From the NCBI GenBank assembly GCA_032207245.1, contig CM063505.1, forward strand, positions 172,353,922 through 172,417,921: DNA of 64,000 nt, given 5' to 3'. The notes under the pieces are model-generated. The model ran no database searches, was not told the origin of the DNA, and saw only the letters and a list, made by a program, of their open reading frames with translations. A program made the translations under genes and the position numbers. Below, piece by piece: positions 35,534 through 46,126 of the stretch; position 1 is the stretch's first letter, and each line of letters opens with the position of its first letter. This DNA is from Pardosa pseudoannulata. Its lineage: Eukaryota > Arthropoda > Arachnida > Araneae > Lycosidae.

Positions 35534-36689
35534 CAGGGATGCACAAACTATGGCCCGCGGGCCAATTTTGGCCCATGGAGCCTTTTGAATTGGCCCGGCG
35601 CTAGTTATAAAAAATTTAAAATAAAATAAAAAATTTAGATTTTTTTTTCCGAAATTTGTAGTAAAAAATTATTTGTATCCGAGAAAAATAAATTGCAGAC
35701 ATTACAAGCCATTTGAATGATTTAAATGTAAGACTATAGGGAAAAGATCAATTTATTTTTCAGCTTGTCAGTAATATAAATGCATTTACACGAAAGTTGA
35801 GCTTATTTCATGATCACCTGAAAAGCAAAAATTTTTCACACTTTCCCAACTACAAAAAAATGCATGAAAATTTTTCACAAATGAAAATGCAATATGACGA
35901 CCAGATACAAATTTTACTCAGTGCATTTGATAAGCGATTTTGTGATTTTAAAAAATGTCAAACAAAAATTGATTTATTTGCTTTGCCATTTTCTGACGAT
36001 GTAAGTACAGTACCTGAAAGTATGCAGTTGACTCTACTTGGCTTACAGAGCTCAGACTTCTATAAGAATCAATTCCAAGAAAAAACAATACTGGAGTTTT
36101 ATAAATACTTACCTCATGAATTTTCTATATTAAAAAACAATGCAGCTGAATGTTCTACCTTTTTTTGCAAGCACTTATATTTGTGAGCAAACTTTTCCAC
36201 TGATGAATCAACAAGTCAAAAACTAGAAACAAGATTACTGATGAAAATCTTTCATCCATTTACGGATTGCTACAATTAGTGTTGATTCTAATATAAAATC
36301 AATAATTTCGAAAATTCAATTCCACCCATCTCATTAATGTGAGTAGTCATTTTCATGCCAAATTTTCTCTTCACTGAACTTACATTTTGTACTTTTACAT
36401 TTCTAGTAAGAACAAAATTTTTAGCCTTGTGTTTGGCTATTTGTATGTATCATTAATGTCATTCTTTTGCTTTTTTTATTAGTTTTATTTATAGCATTTT
36501 TTTATTTCATAATTTGTGCATGAGTACAGTAATGATTAATACATGTAATTCATACCTATCTATTACCTTTAAATAAAAATTGAAATACACCCTATATTTT
36601 TAAGTCTACAACGTTGTGCTGCTTTGGCCCCTCAACATAATACTTTCTAATTTTTTGGCCCTTCATCACAAAAAGTTTGTGCATCACTG
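35534..36689 (+). mobile_element. hAT element of the Charlie/GTF2IRD2-like group, deleted
   Basis: Ends cagggatgcacaaactatggccc and gggccaaa-like ..tttgtgcatcactg, flanked by ctctaaga / ctctaaag. An open stretch of 129 codons (35797-36186) reads HDHLKSKNFSHFPNYKK, FDLFALPF-like and LEFYKYLPHEFSILKNNAAE, which resembles the C-terminal half of the transposase related to the GTF2IRD2 and ZBED-type proteins. The N-terminal and catalytic parts are deleted. Confidence 0.75.
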
Positions 36690-37792
36690 CTCTAAAGAAT
36701 GAAAAAATAATATGTAATAATATTACTAAATATACTTCAAAAAAGGCTCCACCTGGATGACTATTTGGTAAAATAAAACACTTGTATTCAAAGCAATTTC
36801 TTGTTTCAGTATTTCAATTTTTTTTTTAAATATTCTACACAAGTATGTTGAATCTCTGTAACCCATAATGGAGTGACTAAATTAACTAACCCCTCTGGGG
36901 CTACAGCCCAGCAAGTGAAGCCATGACCTAAGGTGCCAATTTCTGTACTGGAGATCAAAGGCCATGAGGTACAAAGCATAAGTTCCAGTTAGGTGGTCAA
37001 CCTTACATGGAACCAACAGCGTTTATCATTGTTTAGAATGCTTGGTCCTCAGTTTATCTACCCATTGAAGGATGAAAGGCTGAGTCATCCTTGGTGAGCC
37101 CGAGAAAGTATACAGCGAGGAAATACTTATTTTAATAGCTATATTATATTACTAATAAGGTTGAAAACAAATGGTTATATAAATATAGTTATTTATATAT
37201 GTGTGTGTATCGAAATTTAATTTCCAAAATGAATTTTCATTACCTAAACAATGCTGAATGATAGGGTACTGTTCTTAGAAGGGTTCATAGCTGTTAGGAA
37301 TCGACTTTAAGCAGTAGGTCTTGGCCTGCCTTGTTAGTCCTTGTGAAGCAAAACAGCAAACTGTAGCATTGCAAAACACACCACACAATTTTTTTTAAAC
37401 TGCCAGTATTCAGGTAAGATTACATAAAATATCATCTAAGAGTGAAATAATACATTGATTTTATTGGAGATTTATGGATATCATTTGTCTTACTTTCAGG
37501 ATCCAATATAAGTAAAAAAAAAAAAAAATCATATTTAGCCTTAAAAATTACATACTGTATATTTCAAAGTATAAGCCGAGAATTTTTTTTTTTTTTTAAT
37601 TATAAAGACCTAAAGTGGTAGGTTGACTTATATACAAATTCATGGAACAGATGTTATACATGTTTTTTTGGTGACAAAAAGTTACCCAATCTGCAAAAAC
37701 TAATGAAATGGTTCTTAAAAACAAAAAAAAAAAAAACACAAAAAAAAAAAAAAAAACAGGGTGTCTATAATGCATCTGTACTGCAGATTGGC
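36690..37792. other. Gene B intron 1, middle part with unclassified repeats
   Basis: 36880-37130 has a higher GC segment (cccctctggggctacagccc.. acccattgaaggatgaaaggctgagtc) that looks like a dispersed repeat, possibly a SINE, but I cannot name it. 37240-37375 is a SINE, 37545-37700 a MITE-like piece, and 37722-37757 an A-rich run. Confidence 0.5.
37240..37375 (+). repeat. tRNA-derived SINE, old and truncated
   Basis: Body and tail of the family in plus orientation, diverged: aggaatcgactttaagcagtaggtc, then ccttgttagtccttgtg and aaactgtagcattgcaaaaca. The tRNA-like head is almost gone. Confidence 0.6.
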
Positions 37793-38570
37793 TTATCTTT
37801 TAATTAACACAATTTACTTCGAAAACCAAATTTACTTACTTCCATACCAGTATACTTCTAAATAGTTTAATTCACTTTAACTTTGCAGTCTTTGAATTAT
37901 CACAATTTCATATAATTTGTCAGGCTTGGGATTCTCGTAATGAAATGTTAAAAAAAAATTTTTTTTTGGCAATAACTAAGTAAAAATTGTCTTGAAATTT
38001 TTTGATAGCACAATGACTAAAAATTTCAAAAATTATATGCCAACAGAATTATCTTTTAATTAACACAATTTACTTCGAAAACCAAATTTACTTACTTCCA
38101 TACCAGTATACTTCTAAATAGTTTAATTCATTTTAACTTTTCAGTCCTTTGAATTATCGCAATTTCATATAATTTGTCAGGCTTGGGATTCTCGTAATGA
38201 AATGTTAAAAAAAAAATTTTTTTTCGCAATAACTAAGGTAAAAATTGTCTTCAAATTTTTTGATAGCACAATGACTAAAAATTTCAAAAAATTATATGCC
38301 AACAGAATTATCTTTTAATTAACACAATTTACTTCGAAAACCAAATTTACTTACTTCCATACCAGTATACTTCTAAATAGTTTAATTCATTTTAACTTTT
38401 CAGTCCTTTTGAATTATCGCAATTTCATATAATTTGTCAGGCTTGGGATTCTCGTAATGAAATGTTAAAAAAAAATTTTTTTTTCGCAATAACTAAGGTA
38501 AAAAATTGTCTTCAAATTTTTTGATAGCACAATGACTAAAAATTTCAAAAAATTATATGTCAACAGAAAT
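37793..38570. repeat. Three tandem copies of a ~258-bp unit
   Basis: Units begin at about 37793, 38049 and 38309 with ttatcttttaattaacacaatttacttcg and end ..aaaaattatatg(c/t)caacaga. Copies 2 and 3 are closer to each other (both ttttcagtcc and ttttttttcgcaataactaagg) than to copy 1 (tttgcagtc, ttggcaat). It lies in intron 1 of gene B. Confidence 0.93.
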
Positions 38571-39100
38571 ATATTTATATTAAATGAATTTATATTAAGA
38601 AAATTTATAACAAAACAATCTCCAAAGTCTAATTAGAATATACAAAGAATAATGATAAAGGGGTTGAGATTTTTTTTTTTTAAAGTTAAGATCCTTTATG
38701 AAGTTTAACTAAAATTTCTGATAAGTTAATTACATGTGTTGATTTTAATACAAAAAAAAAGGTGAAAAAATAAAAACTACCAGAAATAATAAAACATATA
38801 AAAAAGTAATACTTTGAAATATTTGAAAAAATTCACATGTGAAATGAGAATTGTTATGATAAATCTGAAACTTTTTGACATGTCATAATTACATTTTAAA
38901 TTGAAATAATCTTTTGTTTAATAAATATGCATTTTTACTGGAAGAAAAATTTTAAACGAATGAACAGGTTTTGAAAAATATTACGAGGCAAAATGAATTG
39001 ATTATACCGTATTTGAAAATTTTCACATTATTTCGCTACATCATTATCAGCTAATACAAAAAACAACCTCTAATTATTAAATGTTTTTATCGAAACCAAC
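38571..39100 (-). other. Gene B intron 1, part next to exon 1
   Basis: 38815-39070 aligns with gene A 9027-9290 (cacatgt.. cctacatcattatcag), so intron 1 next to exon 1 is shared between the genes. No other feature seen. Confidence 0.65.
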
Positions 39101-39382
39101 CTTTCTCCACCTGCTTACATCTCTTTTTCCACCAGTCCAATCAGCATTAAGTAAGGCAGTTAGTTCTTCCCATTTCTTATCCCACACTTCTTTCGAATAA
39201 TTGTGTAGAGCAAAATATTTACCCATTACTAACTCAGGGTTTAGAGTCATATAATCAACTAACAAACCGAATTGACTGCGGCTTAACCTGCCTCTTTTAA
39301 ATTTAGGAAATGACGTAAAACTATTTTCAGAGAACAAACAGTCTTCAGGAGGAGTTAAAATATCAGTATTTGATTCGCTCAT
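39101..39382 (-). CDS. Gene B exon 1: Myb/SANT-like DNA-binding protein, start
   Basis: First of four exons of the only complete gene in the window. The ATG is at 39382-39380 and 94 codons follow, ending at a phase-0 donor (AGAAAG then GTTGGT). Residues about 28-94 (FKRGRLSRSQFGLLVDYM, KWEELTALLNADWT, DVSRWRK) are the first two helices and linker of a Myb/SANT-like domain. It is clearly paralogous to gene A exon 1, with three extra residues (the LHNY region) in the loop. The 5' flank is also conserved with gene A. Confidence 0.88.
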
Positions 39383-39402
39383 TTTGAAGTTTTCTTTGAA
39401 AC

Positions 39403-39592
39403 GCCTCAGAACGACGATTAATTTTCAACGATTCTATACTGTCGTAACACCTTTAGGAGGAGATTTGCCGCGTTCGAATATCGATGATCTACGAAACTCT
39501 CGAAAAGTCCTTTTTCGAACGTTTGAAGTGTGTAAGATGCTTCAGTGCAGGAAAAGGGCGCATGTCCGGCAAACAAAATGTCATTGGCTACG
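39403..39592 (-). promoter_or_regulatory. Gene B proximal promoter candidate conserved with gene A
   Basis: The same ordered elements as upstream of gene A: the gcctcagaacgacg block at 39403-39425, a GCGCATG core at 39558-39564 and aatgtcattggctac at 39577-39591, all within 210 bp of the ATG. Between them the two flanks differ by indels, so the shared strings stand out. CCAAT plus NRF1-like sites without a TATA box fits a housekeeping-type promoter. Confidence 0.5.
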
Positions 39593-40170
39593 TCAATATA
39601 AACAGATGGAAAAAGTGAAGCAGTTTCCCTGAAACTTGGTTGTTCCGATTCACTCGTCTCCACTGGGTTGAATATTTGTATTTTGCTTTTCTTGTGCGTC
39701 ATTTATCTATTAATAAACTAAAAAAAATATATATATATATTTATTTACGAATACTAATAGAGTAGTTTCGCGCAACGTCACGAACTACTATAATGACTTT
39801 CCCAATCATTTTCATGTTTACAACAACCAATAGGCAAACAATAAATTGCCCTTCCGTTTGAAACTAAAGCCAGAAATGTCATAAGTTGAAATGTGCCCTG
39901 CTGCGTGAAATCGCCTTATAATTTTTTCCTTTCAGAGTATTGTTTTGTAACAGCTTAGCATTGTTGAGCATGAATGCAAAATAATGTCCATTGTTCTGAT
40001 CTAACACTGGGTCTCACACAAATAGTGTAACAAAAGATGTTTTATTATTGTTTTAAATTAAACTCTAATATGAGGTGGCTTGAAGTTTTGAAAGTTTTAA
40101 AAACTTCGTTCTTGTTATTTTGAAGTATTTTTGGTATTACACAGTATTTACGAAAACAGTATTTAGAAAC

Positions 40171-40448
40171 AGTTTTTACGAAATGATGCTTAACAAAGGA
40201 CTCCAAAATCACAGTTCCTTAATCCACTCTTGGCTTCGTGAAATTGAGGATGTGTCATTATTTCAACCATTCCTTGATAGTCAATTTGGTACATTTTATG
40301 AAGATTGTGTTAATATCAAAATGGAAGAAATATTAGTTGAAGATCCTGTTAGTTTGAAAAAGAAGGAATACAGGTAGACATTCCATTACACTCTCCAAAG
40401 CCTGAAACTATTCCACGTTTAGGCACTTTAAAAAAAAGCGACTGAAAA
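40171..40448 (+). pseudogene. Unrecognised coding-like fragment, divergent from gene B
   Basis: From an ATG near 40183 the frame reads MMLNKGLQNHSSLIHSWL, then FLDSQFGTFYEDCVN and KMEEILVEDPVSLKKK, closing with TAG at 40375. The next frame continues DIPLHSPKPETIPRLG to a stop at about 40445. The composition looks like a real protein, so this may be a retrocopy or fragment with one frame break; alternatively CAG/GTAGAC at 40374 could be a splice donor. It starts about 0.8 kb from the gene B ATG on the opposite strand. I do not recognise the family. Confidence 0.4.
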
Positions 40449-40645
40449 AGTTTTTCTGCTTTTGTGTACTTGCTAATGTATAGATTTTGTGTTATAAAAG
40501 TCAAAATTTTTATTCATAAACTATTTCGTCCACCTTATTTGACTGTTTACTAAATTAAATATTTCATTACATTTTTAAAAAGTTTTTATCTTCAAATCAA
40601 ATTTAAAAAAATTATAAATGCAAATTATCAAAACTATTATATTAA

Positions 40646-42638
40646 CACTAGAATTACGGAAGGGGTCATTTTGACATCTAGCGAACTTTTATCTCTGACA
40701 GCTGTTCTATTTTTTGCAAATATCTTAATCCTTTCATTGACTTATCTTAATCCTTTCTTGACTCTTCGTAAATCATTGTGATTTATGAAATAGTAAAGAT
40801 TTCAAGAAAATCGTATTTTTATTTTAGCCCTAACAAATGATTATACCTAGAAATACGGCAGGTGTCATTTTGACCCCTTTGAGAGAAAAGAAATGTGAAT
40901 ACATTCCATTGTGTTATCTGAACACTGTTACTTCTGTAAACTATTTTTATTTGCACCTTCTAAACAAAATACAAACAAAGGAAAAGAATATAGTGGTTTT
41001 CCGTAGTCACATCTGATAGTCACATGATTTGAAATATGTGCAATACTTTTCTCTGTGGGGAAAAAACAAAAAACAAAAAAGATATTATTACGAGGTGAAA
41101 GTTTGTAGATTTTTCTTACATATTTTGTTTATTTTTATTTTTATTTGCACCTTCTAAACAAAATACAAACAAAGGAAAAGAATATGGTGGTTTTGCGTAG
41201 TCACATCTGCCAGTCACATGATTTGAAATATGTGTAATACTTCTTTGTGGGAAAAAAAACAGAAAAAAGATATTATTACGAGGTGAAAGTTTGTAGATTT
41301 TTCGTACATATTTTGTTTATTATTTATAACAAATTTTAGCGGAAAATTTTATTCTGTTTACAGAAGTTTATTATAGTGACGTACTAATGGAGCTTAGAAA
41401 AGGACTAATGCATGAAGAAATCGGAAACTGACGCAAGAACTATTTGATGCTGATTCCGGTTCTGAAATCGAAAATAATTCTACAAATAAAGATGGAGATG
41501 AAACATCTTGTGATTCTGAATTTATTATAGAGAGTAATCAAGCAATATCATCCTCTAGCTCAAGTGAAAGTGCAAATGGATTTGTTTCTACGAGTTCAAT
41601 TCTGCCGTACCTCAGAATGCCAAAGTGGAAACTAGTAGACGCTCAAAAGGAAATATGAAATTCAATGTAATTCCGACTAACACTTGTAAAGAAATTGCTA
41701 GTGATGAAACTGTATTGAAAGTATAAAATACTTCAAATACTTCTGGTCGGCAACCCTTTCAAAATAACTTGCGAGAAAATGCAGTACCGACATCCTATGC
41801 TAAACGTCACATTTGTTCTGGTAAACCTCTTAGTGCGTGGAAGCTAATAATAAATGAAAAAAAATTACGCATCATAAAGGAATGTGCTGATGTTGAAGAC
41901 AAGTGTAAACTTTATAATGACTCTTCCACTATTTTATTAGCTGAACTGGAAGCATTCATAGCGTTGTTATACGTAAGGGGGCATTAGCCGCCAAGGGCTT
42001 ACCAATTCTTAGTTTGTGGTCCAAGACTTGAGATCCAAAGTTTTTTCATGAAACTATAAGTAAGGATAGGTTTCCGGAAGTTATGAATTTTTTTTGTTTT
42101 GGTAATAAACTAACAAGGTCTTCACGTTTGTAATGTGATAAATTTACTCTAATATCCGAGGTATGGAATACTTTTATAGAAAACTGTAAGCTTTGCTACA
42201 AACCAAATGAAAACATTACGTTTGATGAAAAGTTATTCCCTACAAAAACAAGATGCTGTTTTTTGCAGTATATGCCTAACAAGCTCGATACATTCGGAAT
42301 AAAATTTTGGCGTCTACTGCTACTGCTAATTTTAACATCTACTGCTAATATTAGGACAAAATGCTTATTAAACGGATTTCCATATTTAGGAAGAGATGAA
42401 ATGAGACCAAATGATCAAAGTTTAGGAGAGAACGTAGTAAATCGTTTGGTTGATCCTACATACCTGCAAAGTCTGTATATTTTTAAAAACAAACTGTAGT
42501 TGTCATAATTTGAGTTATTTCAATTTATTTTTCACAAATATATTATATCATATAGAGAAATATGCAGATATCTTATTAAGGGGCTAAAATGACACCCACC
42601 GTAATTCTATGTATACAAAGACCACCGTAATTCTAGTG
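40646..42638 (+). mobile_element. piggyBac element, decayed, 1993 bp
   Basis: Inverted ends cactagaattacgg and ccgtaattctagtg are each flanked by TTAA (40642-40645 and 42639-42642). A second inner ccgtaattctatg lies 30 bp inside the right end. The 5' region contains two copies of a ~190-bp segment (about 40945-41130 and 41139-41325). Transposase coding is broken and follows from 41380. Confidence 0.9.
41440..42499 (+). pseudogene. piggyBac transposase remnant
   Basis: An acidic/serine N-terminal part (SGSEIENNSTNKDGDETSC) is followed by WKLIINEKKLRIIKEC and LAELEAFIALLYVRG (41845-41980), then QYMPNKLDTFGIKFW (42263-42310), FPYLGRDEMRPNDQSLGENV (42380-42440) and VVNRLVDP. These are landmarks of the piggyBac DDE transposase domain. 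Stops at about 41724, 41985 and 42490, frame changes and an internal deletion of roughly half the catalytic domain make it inactive. Confidence 0.85.
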
Positions 42639-42642
42639 TTAA

Positions 42643-43863
42643 GAAATTCTCCTTCTAAAGTTACGTACAGCACTATTTGCAACTTTTCTTCAACATTTAA
42701 TCTTTTAGATTCTACGACGTTTATGAATTCTAAAGAAGGATTTTCAAGATGCAAATATATTTGGCAGTTCTCTTTTCTCCATCAAAAGAAAGGACTTATT
42801 ACTTTACCATTTTTATGATTTATACCACCTGACTTCACACCTTTATGTCTTCAACATCTGGCATAATATGTGTTCGATTTCTATCTCCAGATCTCTCTCA
42901 TTCTCTACTCTTCTCTTCCCCATCCACCAACATAAGGCTAATCTGCTCCATTCCATCTGACCATTCATCAACATTATACTGAAGTTAAAATCACCTTTGT
43001 GTACCAAACATCAAGATAAATGTGAGATACACATCACCATGAACATCTAAGGTCAGCGGAAGATCTCGCTGTAAGGAGAGTCTCAAATGCCTTACCTCCA
43101 AGCGGTCCTCCCCGGTAACGTTCTTGTGTTAAATAAGGGAACCAAAAGGCTAGTTATTGTGCACAGGCACACCTAACGTATTATAACCTTAAGATTAAAG
43201 ATTCGTTTCAAAATCTTTCACATAAAGAGCTATACGATAACATAGTTTGATTTGAAGCGCTCCTGTTTACTATTTTGTTAATTTAGGGTTACGAGACAGG
43301 GACATTACTGCTTAAAGAAGATTCAGGACGATTACGAGCAGCCATACCAGCATTTAGATTCAAACTCATGAACATCGTTAACAGCTTTCAATTCCATTTG
43401 TCCATGAATCGGAAACTATAAGAAAAATGTTTTTCGACAATCGATTCCCAATAAAAGATTGCACTTTTGTAATCACCATCATCATTACGATTATGTAAAT
43501 GTACTTTTCTTATGTATTTTATCAACTTGATTTAATACAAATATATGTTTTAATAAATAGTTTGTTTAATCTTTATGAGTAATTTGTTTTTGTTTCTTAA
43601 CTGCTTCTACTCTGGCTATTTTGTACGTACTATTTAATACCTCAAAAATTAACTACAAATATATTTACTACCACCTTGACTATATAATAAGGTTTTAACA
43701 GTAACGCACATGTAGTATTTCCAAAACAGGTCATTTTCGACGAGTAATTAATATATTTTAAAGTGATTAATGTTTTACCCTGATATTTTTTAACTTTTAA
43801 TATCCTATTAATTTTCCCGCAGATTTATTCTAAACAAATTTTCAAATTTTATGTTGTCTTAAC
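42643..43863. other. Intergenic, no gene recognised
   Basis: Contains a diverged SINE (43250-43385) and a moderately GC-rich stretch near 43040-43130 with no family I can name. Confidence 0.5.
43250..43385 (-). repeat. tRNA-derived SINE, diverged
   Basis: agtttgatttgaagcgctcctgtttac, gggttacgagacagggacattactgcttaaag and cgattacgagcagcc follow the family body on the minus strand; the B box remains only as gattcaaactcatgaac. Confidence 0.6.
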
Positions 43864-44015
43864 CCAGCTAGCAACGTTACGGGGCCAACGTTGTACTGAA
43901 TACGTTGGGCCAACGTTGATATGGCATGTTATTGGCCAACCGTTGGCCAACGGTTAGTTAATGGTTGGCTAATGGTATGTTGTTTACATAATGCCAACGC
44001 AATACTACGATCGGC
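43864..44015. repeat. Palindrome-rich segment with repeated ggccaacg motifs
   Basis: At least six occurrences of the core ggccaac or its complement gttggcc/gttgg in about 150 bp, including ggccaaccgttggccaacgg, which can fold on itself. Much richer in GC than its flanks. It is probably the terminal part of an unidentified DNA transposon. Confidence 0.55.
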
Positions 44016-44175
44016 CAACTGAATGCCTACGTTTATTATTTTGCTTTAGTGTATAATATAGAACAGGCATGTGCTATTACTTTGAAATAAGCTGATGTTT
44101 TTATAACATAAGTCATTTTTAAATTCTTCAAGAGTTGAAAAATAGAAAATAGATATAAAAAAAAAGAATGAGTAG

Positions 44176-44403
44176 TGTAGCAGCGCGCAACGGCCATCTG
44201 CGCGCGCACCTTTTTGTTTTAGCCTAAAAGGACAGACTGTTAGAGTGTCCGTTGTGGTGTGTTGGTGTGTGCGAGGGCCTCCTGCTCTCTGCATTCTCAA
44301 TAATGTTAATTGTTAAGTAAACTTGTAAATATGTGTAAATATATTAATAATTAAACGTAAATTGTTAAATGTAGATAGTTTGTGTTGGATTTATAGTGTT
44401 ACA
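44176..44403 (+). repeat. gypsy 5' LTR
   Basis: 228 bp, begins TGTAGCAGCGCGC and ends GTGTTACA, two bases before the primer-binding site. Its first third is GC-rich in contrast to the AT-rich end. Confidence 0.75.
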
Positions 44404-44405
44404 GA

Positions 44406-44424
44406 TTGGCGCCCAACCCGTGGC
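44406..44424 (+). promoter_or_regulatory. gypsy primer-binding site
   Basis: TGGCGCCCAACCCGTGG directly after the LTR. TGGCGCCCAAC matches the 3' end complement of a tRNA-Lys as used by many retroelements; the rest is less exact. Confidence 0.65.
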
Positions 44425-45094
44425 TCGAAACACGAAGCCGAAGACATGACCACAGATAAGTGATTTCTTTTCTTTTTGACAAGCACTCAAGGAACTTTAT
44501 TAATTTTGTCATCCTGACAAATGAAGAAGAGATTCTGATTTGAATTCACCCTGAATTCGTTTTGTTTTATTATGATCATCCAGATCAAATTTAAATACCG
44601 CATGCCAGTTCCTTTAGTGCCTGAAGATTGAAATTTGAATAGTTTGTGTTTCGGTCCAAGTTTTGAATTTTATTTTTCTTAACATTTTTATTATTAGGAC
44701 TTATGGATATTGTTAATTTCAATTGTTTTGATTAAGAATTCATAAAGATAGTTAATATTTCAGTGTTGAATATTGGTGCAGGTTCAATTTAATTTGGATT
44801 TTTGTATTAATAACAAAAGATATTGCTCAAGTTAATGTTCTTTTTTTGTGTTGCTTATTATTTAATTTTCCATCGATGATTCTTTTTAATAGAAATATTA
44901 TGTATCTGAAATATTTGTATAATTAAGAAGTATTATTTTATTCCTTCAAATTTATTGATACTTCCGGTTTCAAATCGGAATAATATAGTTTAGTTGATTA
45001 ATCAGATGTATGCATATTATGTCATTCTAATGAGCCATTCTCGCAGTAATTGAGTTTTACCATTAATTTTAAGTTTGGCCTGAAAAGAATAAAA
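44425..45094 (+). other. gypsy untranslated leader
   Basis: 670 bp of AT-rich sequence between primer-binding site and gag with no coding signal. Confidence 0.6.
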
Positions 45095-46126
45095 ATGGCA
45101 TATCTTGCTAGAGGTAAAAAATGCGACCTTTTGGTTTTGGCCGCAGAATTAGGCATCGAGTTGGAACCCGACGCCACAGTAATAAAAATTAAAGATGTTA
45201 TAACCGGATGTACTTCATATGACGAAGAATTCACAAAAACATTGTTGGATACAATCATTAGCACCAGAAAAGAATCCGAAGTAAAAGAAAAGGAAGCAGA
45301 AACCGAGAGACGGCAAATGGAATTTGAATTAGAGAAACTAAAGTTACAAAATTTAAATCATGCTTCGAAAACAGGAACCGTTCTTACCGATAGTGATACG
45401 GATGTATCTAAATTTGAAATTAAAGGGTTAATCCCTCAGTTTGACCCGAAGGTAGATGACATTAGTACGTTTTTAAACCTTTTCGAGAGACAACTGTCAT
45501 TTTTGAAAATACCAGAATCAAAATGGGTGGTATATCTGATCGGGCTTTTACCTATTGAAATTTCAAAATTAATTGCTATAGAATCGGATTCTCCGGATAA
45601 ACCACCGGAATATGGGGAAATAAAAAAAAATTTTATTACGTCGATTCAAGATGAGTGCAGAGAAATTCCGACAATTTTTCGTCCAACACAGAAAAAATCC
45701 AGACTCCACGTGGAGAGATTATTTCTATGATTTGAGAAAAATTTTTTGAAGGTTGGCTCAGTGAGCTTAATATCACTACATTTGATCAGTTAAAAGATCT
45801 AATAATTTCTGATCAAATCAAAAAGAAGTGTCCTCCGGATTACAAAGATCATTTTTTAGATCACTGGAGTGAATTGAGCGATCCAGTTGCTTTAGTTGAT
45901 AAGCTAGATGCTTATGAAGAAAGTAGAAACTTAAAAGGTAGAAACACGAACCATGAACAACATAGAATGGAAAATTCTAAGCCGAGTAACAATTTAAGAA
46001 ATTTTAAGAATAGTGTTAATTATAAATACTCAACGAATAGAACTGTTAATAAAATTAACGAAAGACCTATTAGCTGCTATGGCTGTGGGAAACCTGGTTT
46101 CATAAAGGCAAAATGCCCTACGTGTT
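45095..46126 (+). pseudogene. gypsy Gag, with frame breaks
   Basis: Starts ATG at 45095 (MAYLARGKKCDLLVLAAELG), followed by a charged helical region (EKEAETERRQMEFELEKL) and a capsid-like part. The frame is lost between about 45690 and 45760 (a TGA at about 45739 in the continuing frame) and then open through WSELSDPVALVDKLDAYEES. The nucleocapsid knuckle reads CYGCGKPGFIKAKC: in the CCHC pattern the His position holds Phe, so zinc binding is doubtful. Confidence 0.82.

Noticed and set aside
36880..37130. Named SINE family assignment for the GC-richer repeat
   Set aside because: It looks repetitive but I cannot identify a family or find target duplications, so it is left unclassified.
37793..38570. 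CRISPR-like array
   Set aside because: Three ~258-bp direct tandem units with no spacers in an intron of a eukaryotic gene; ordinary tandem repeat.
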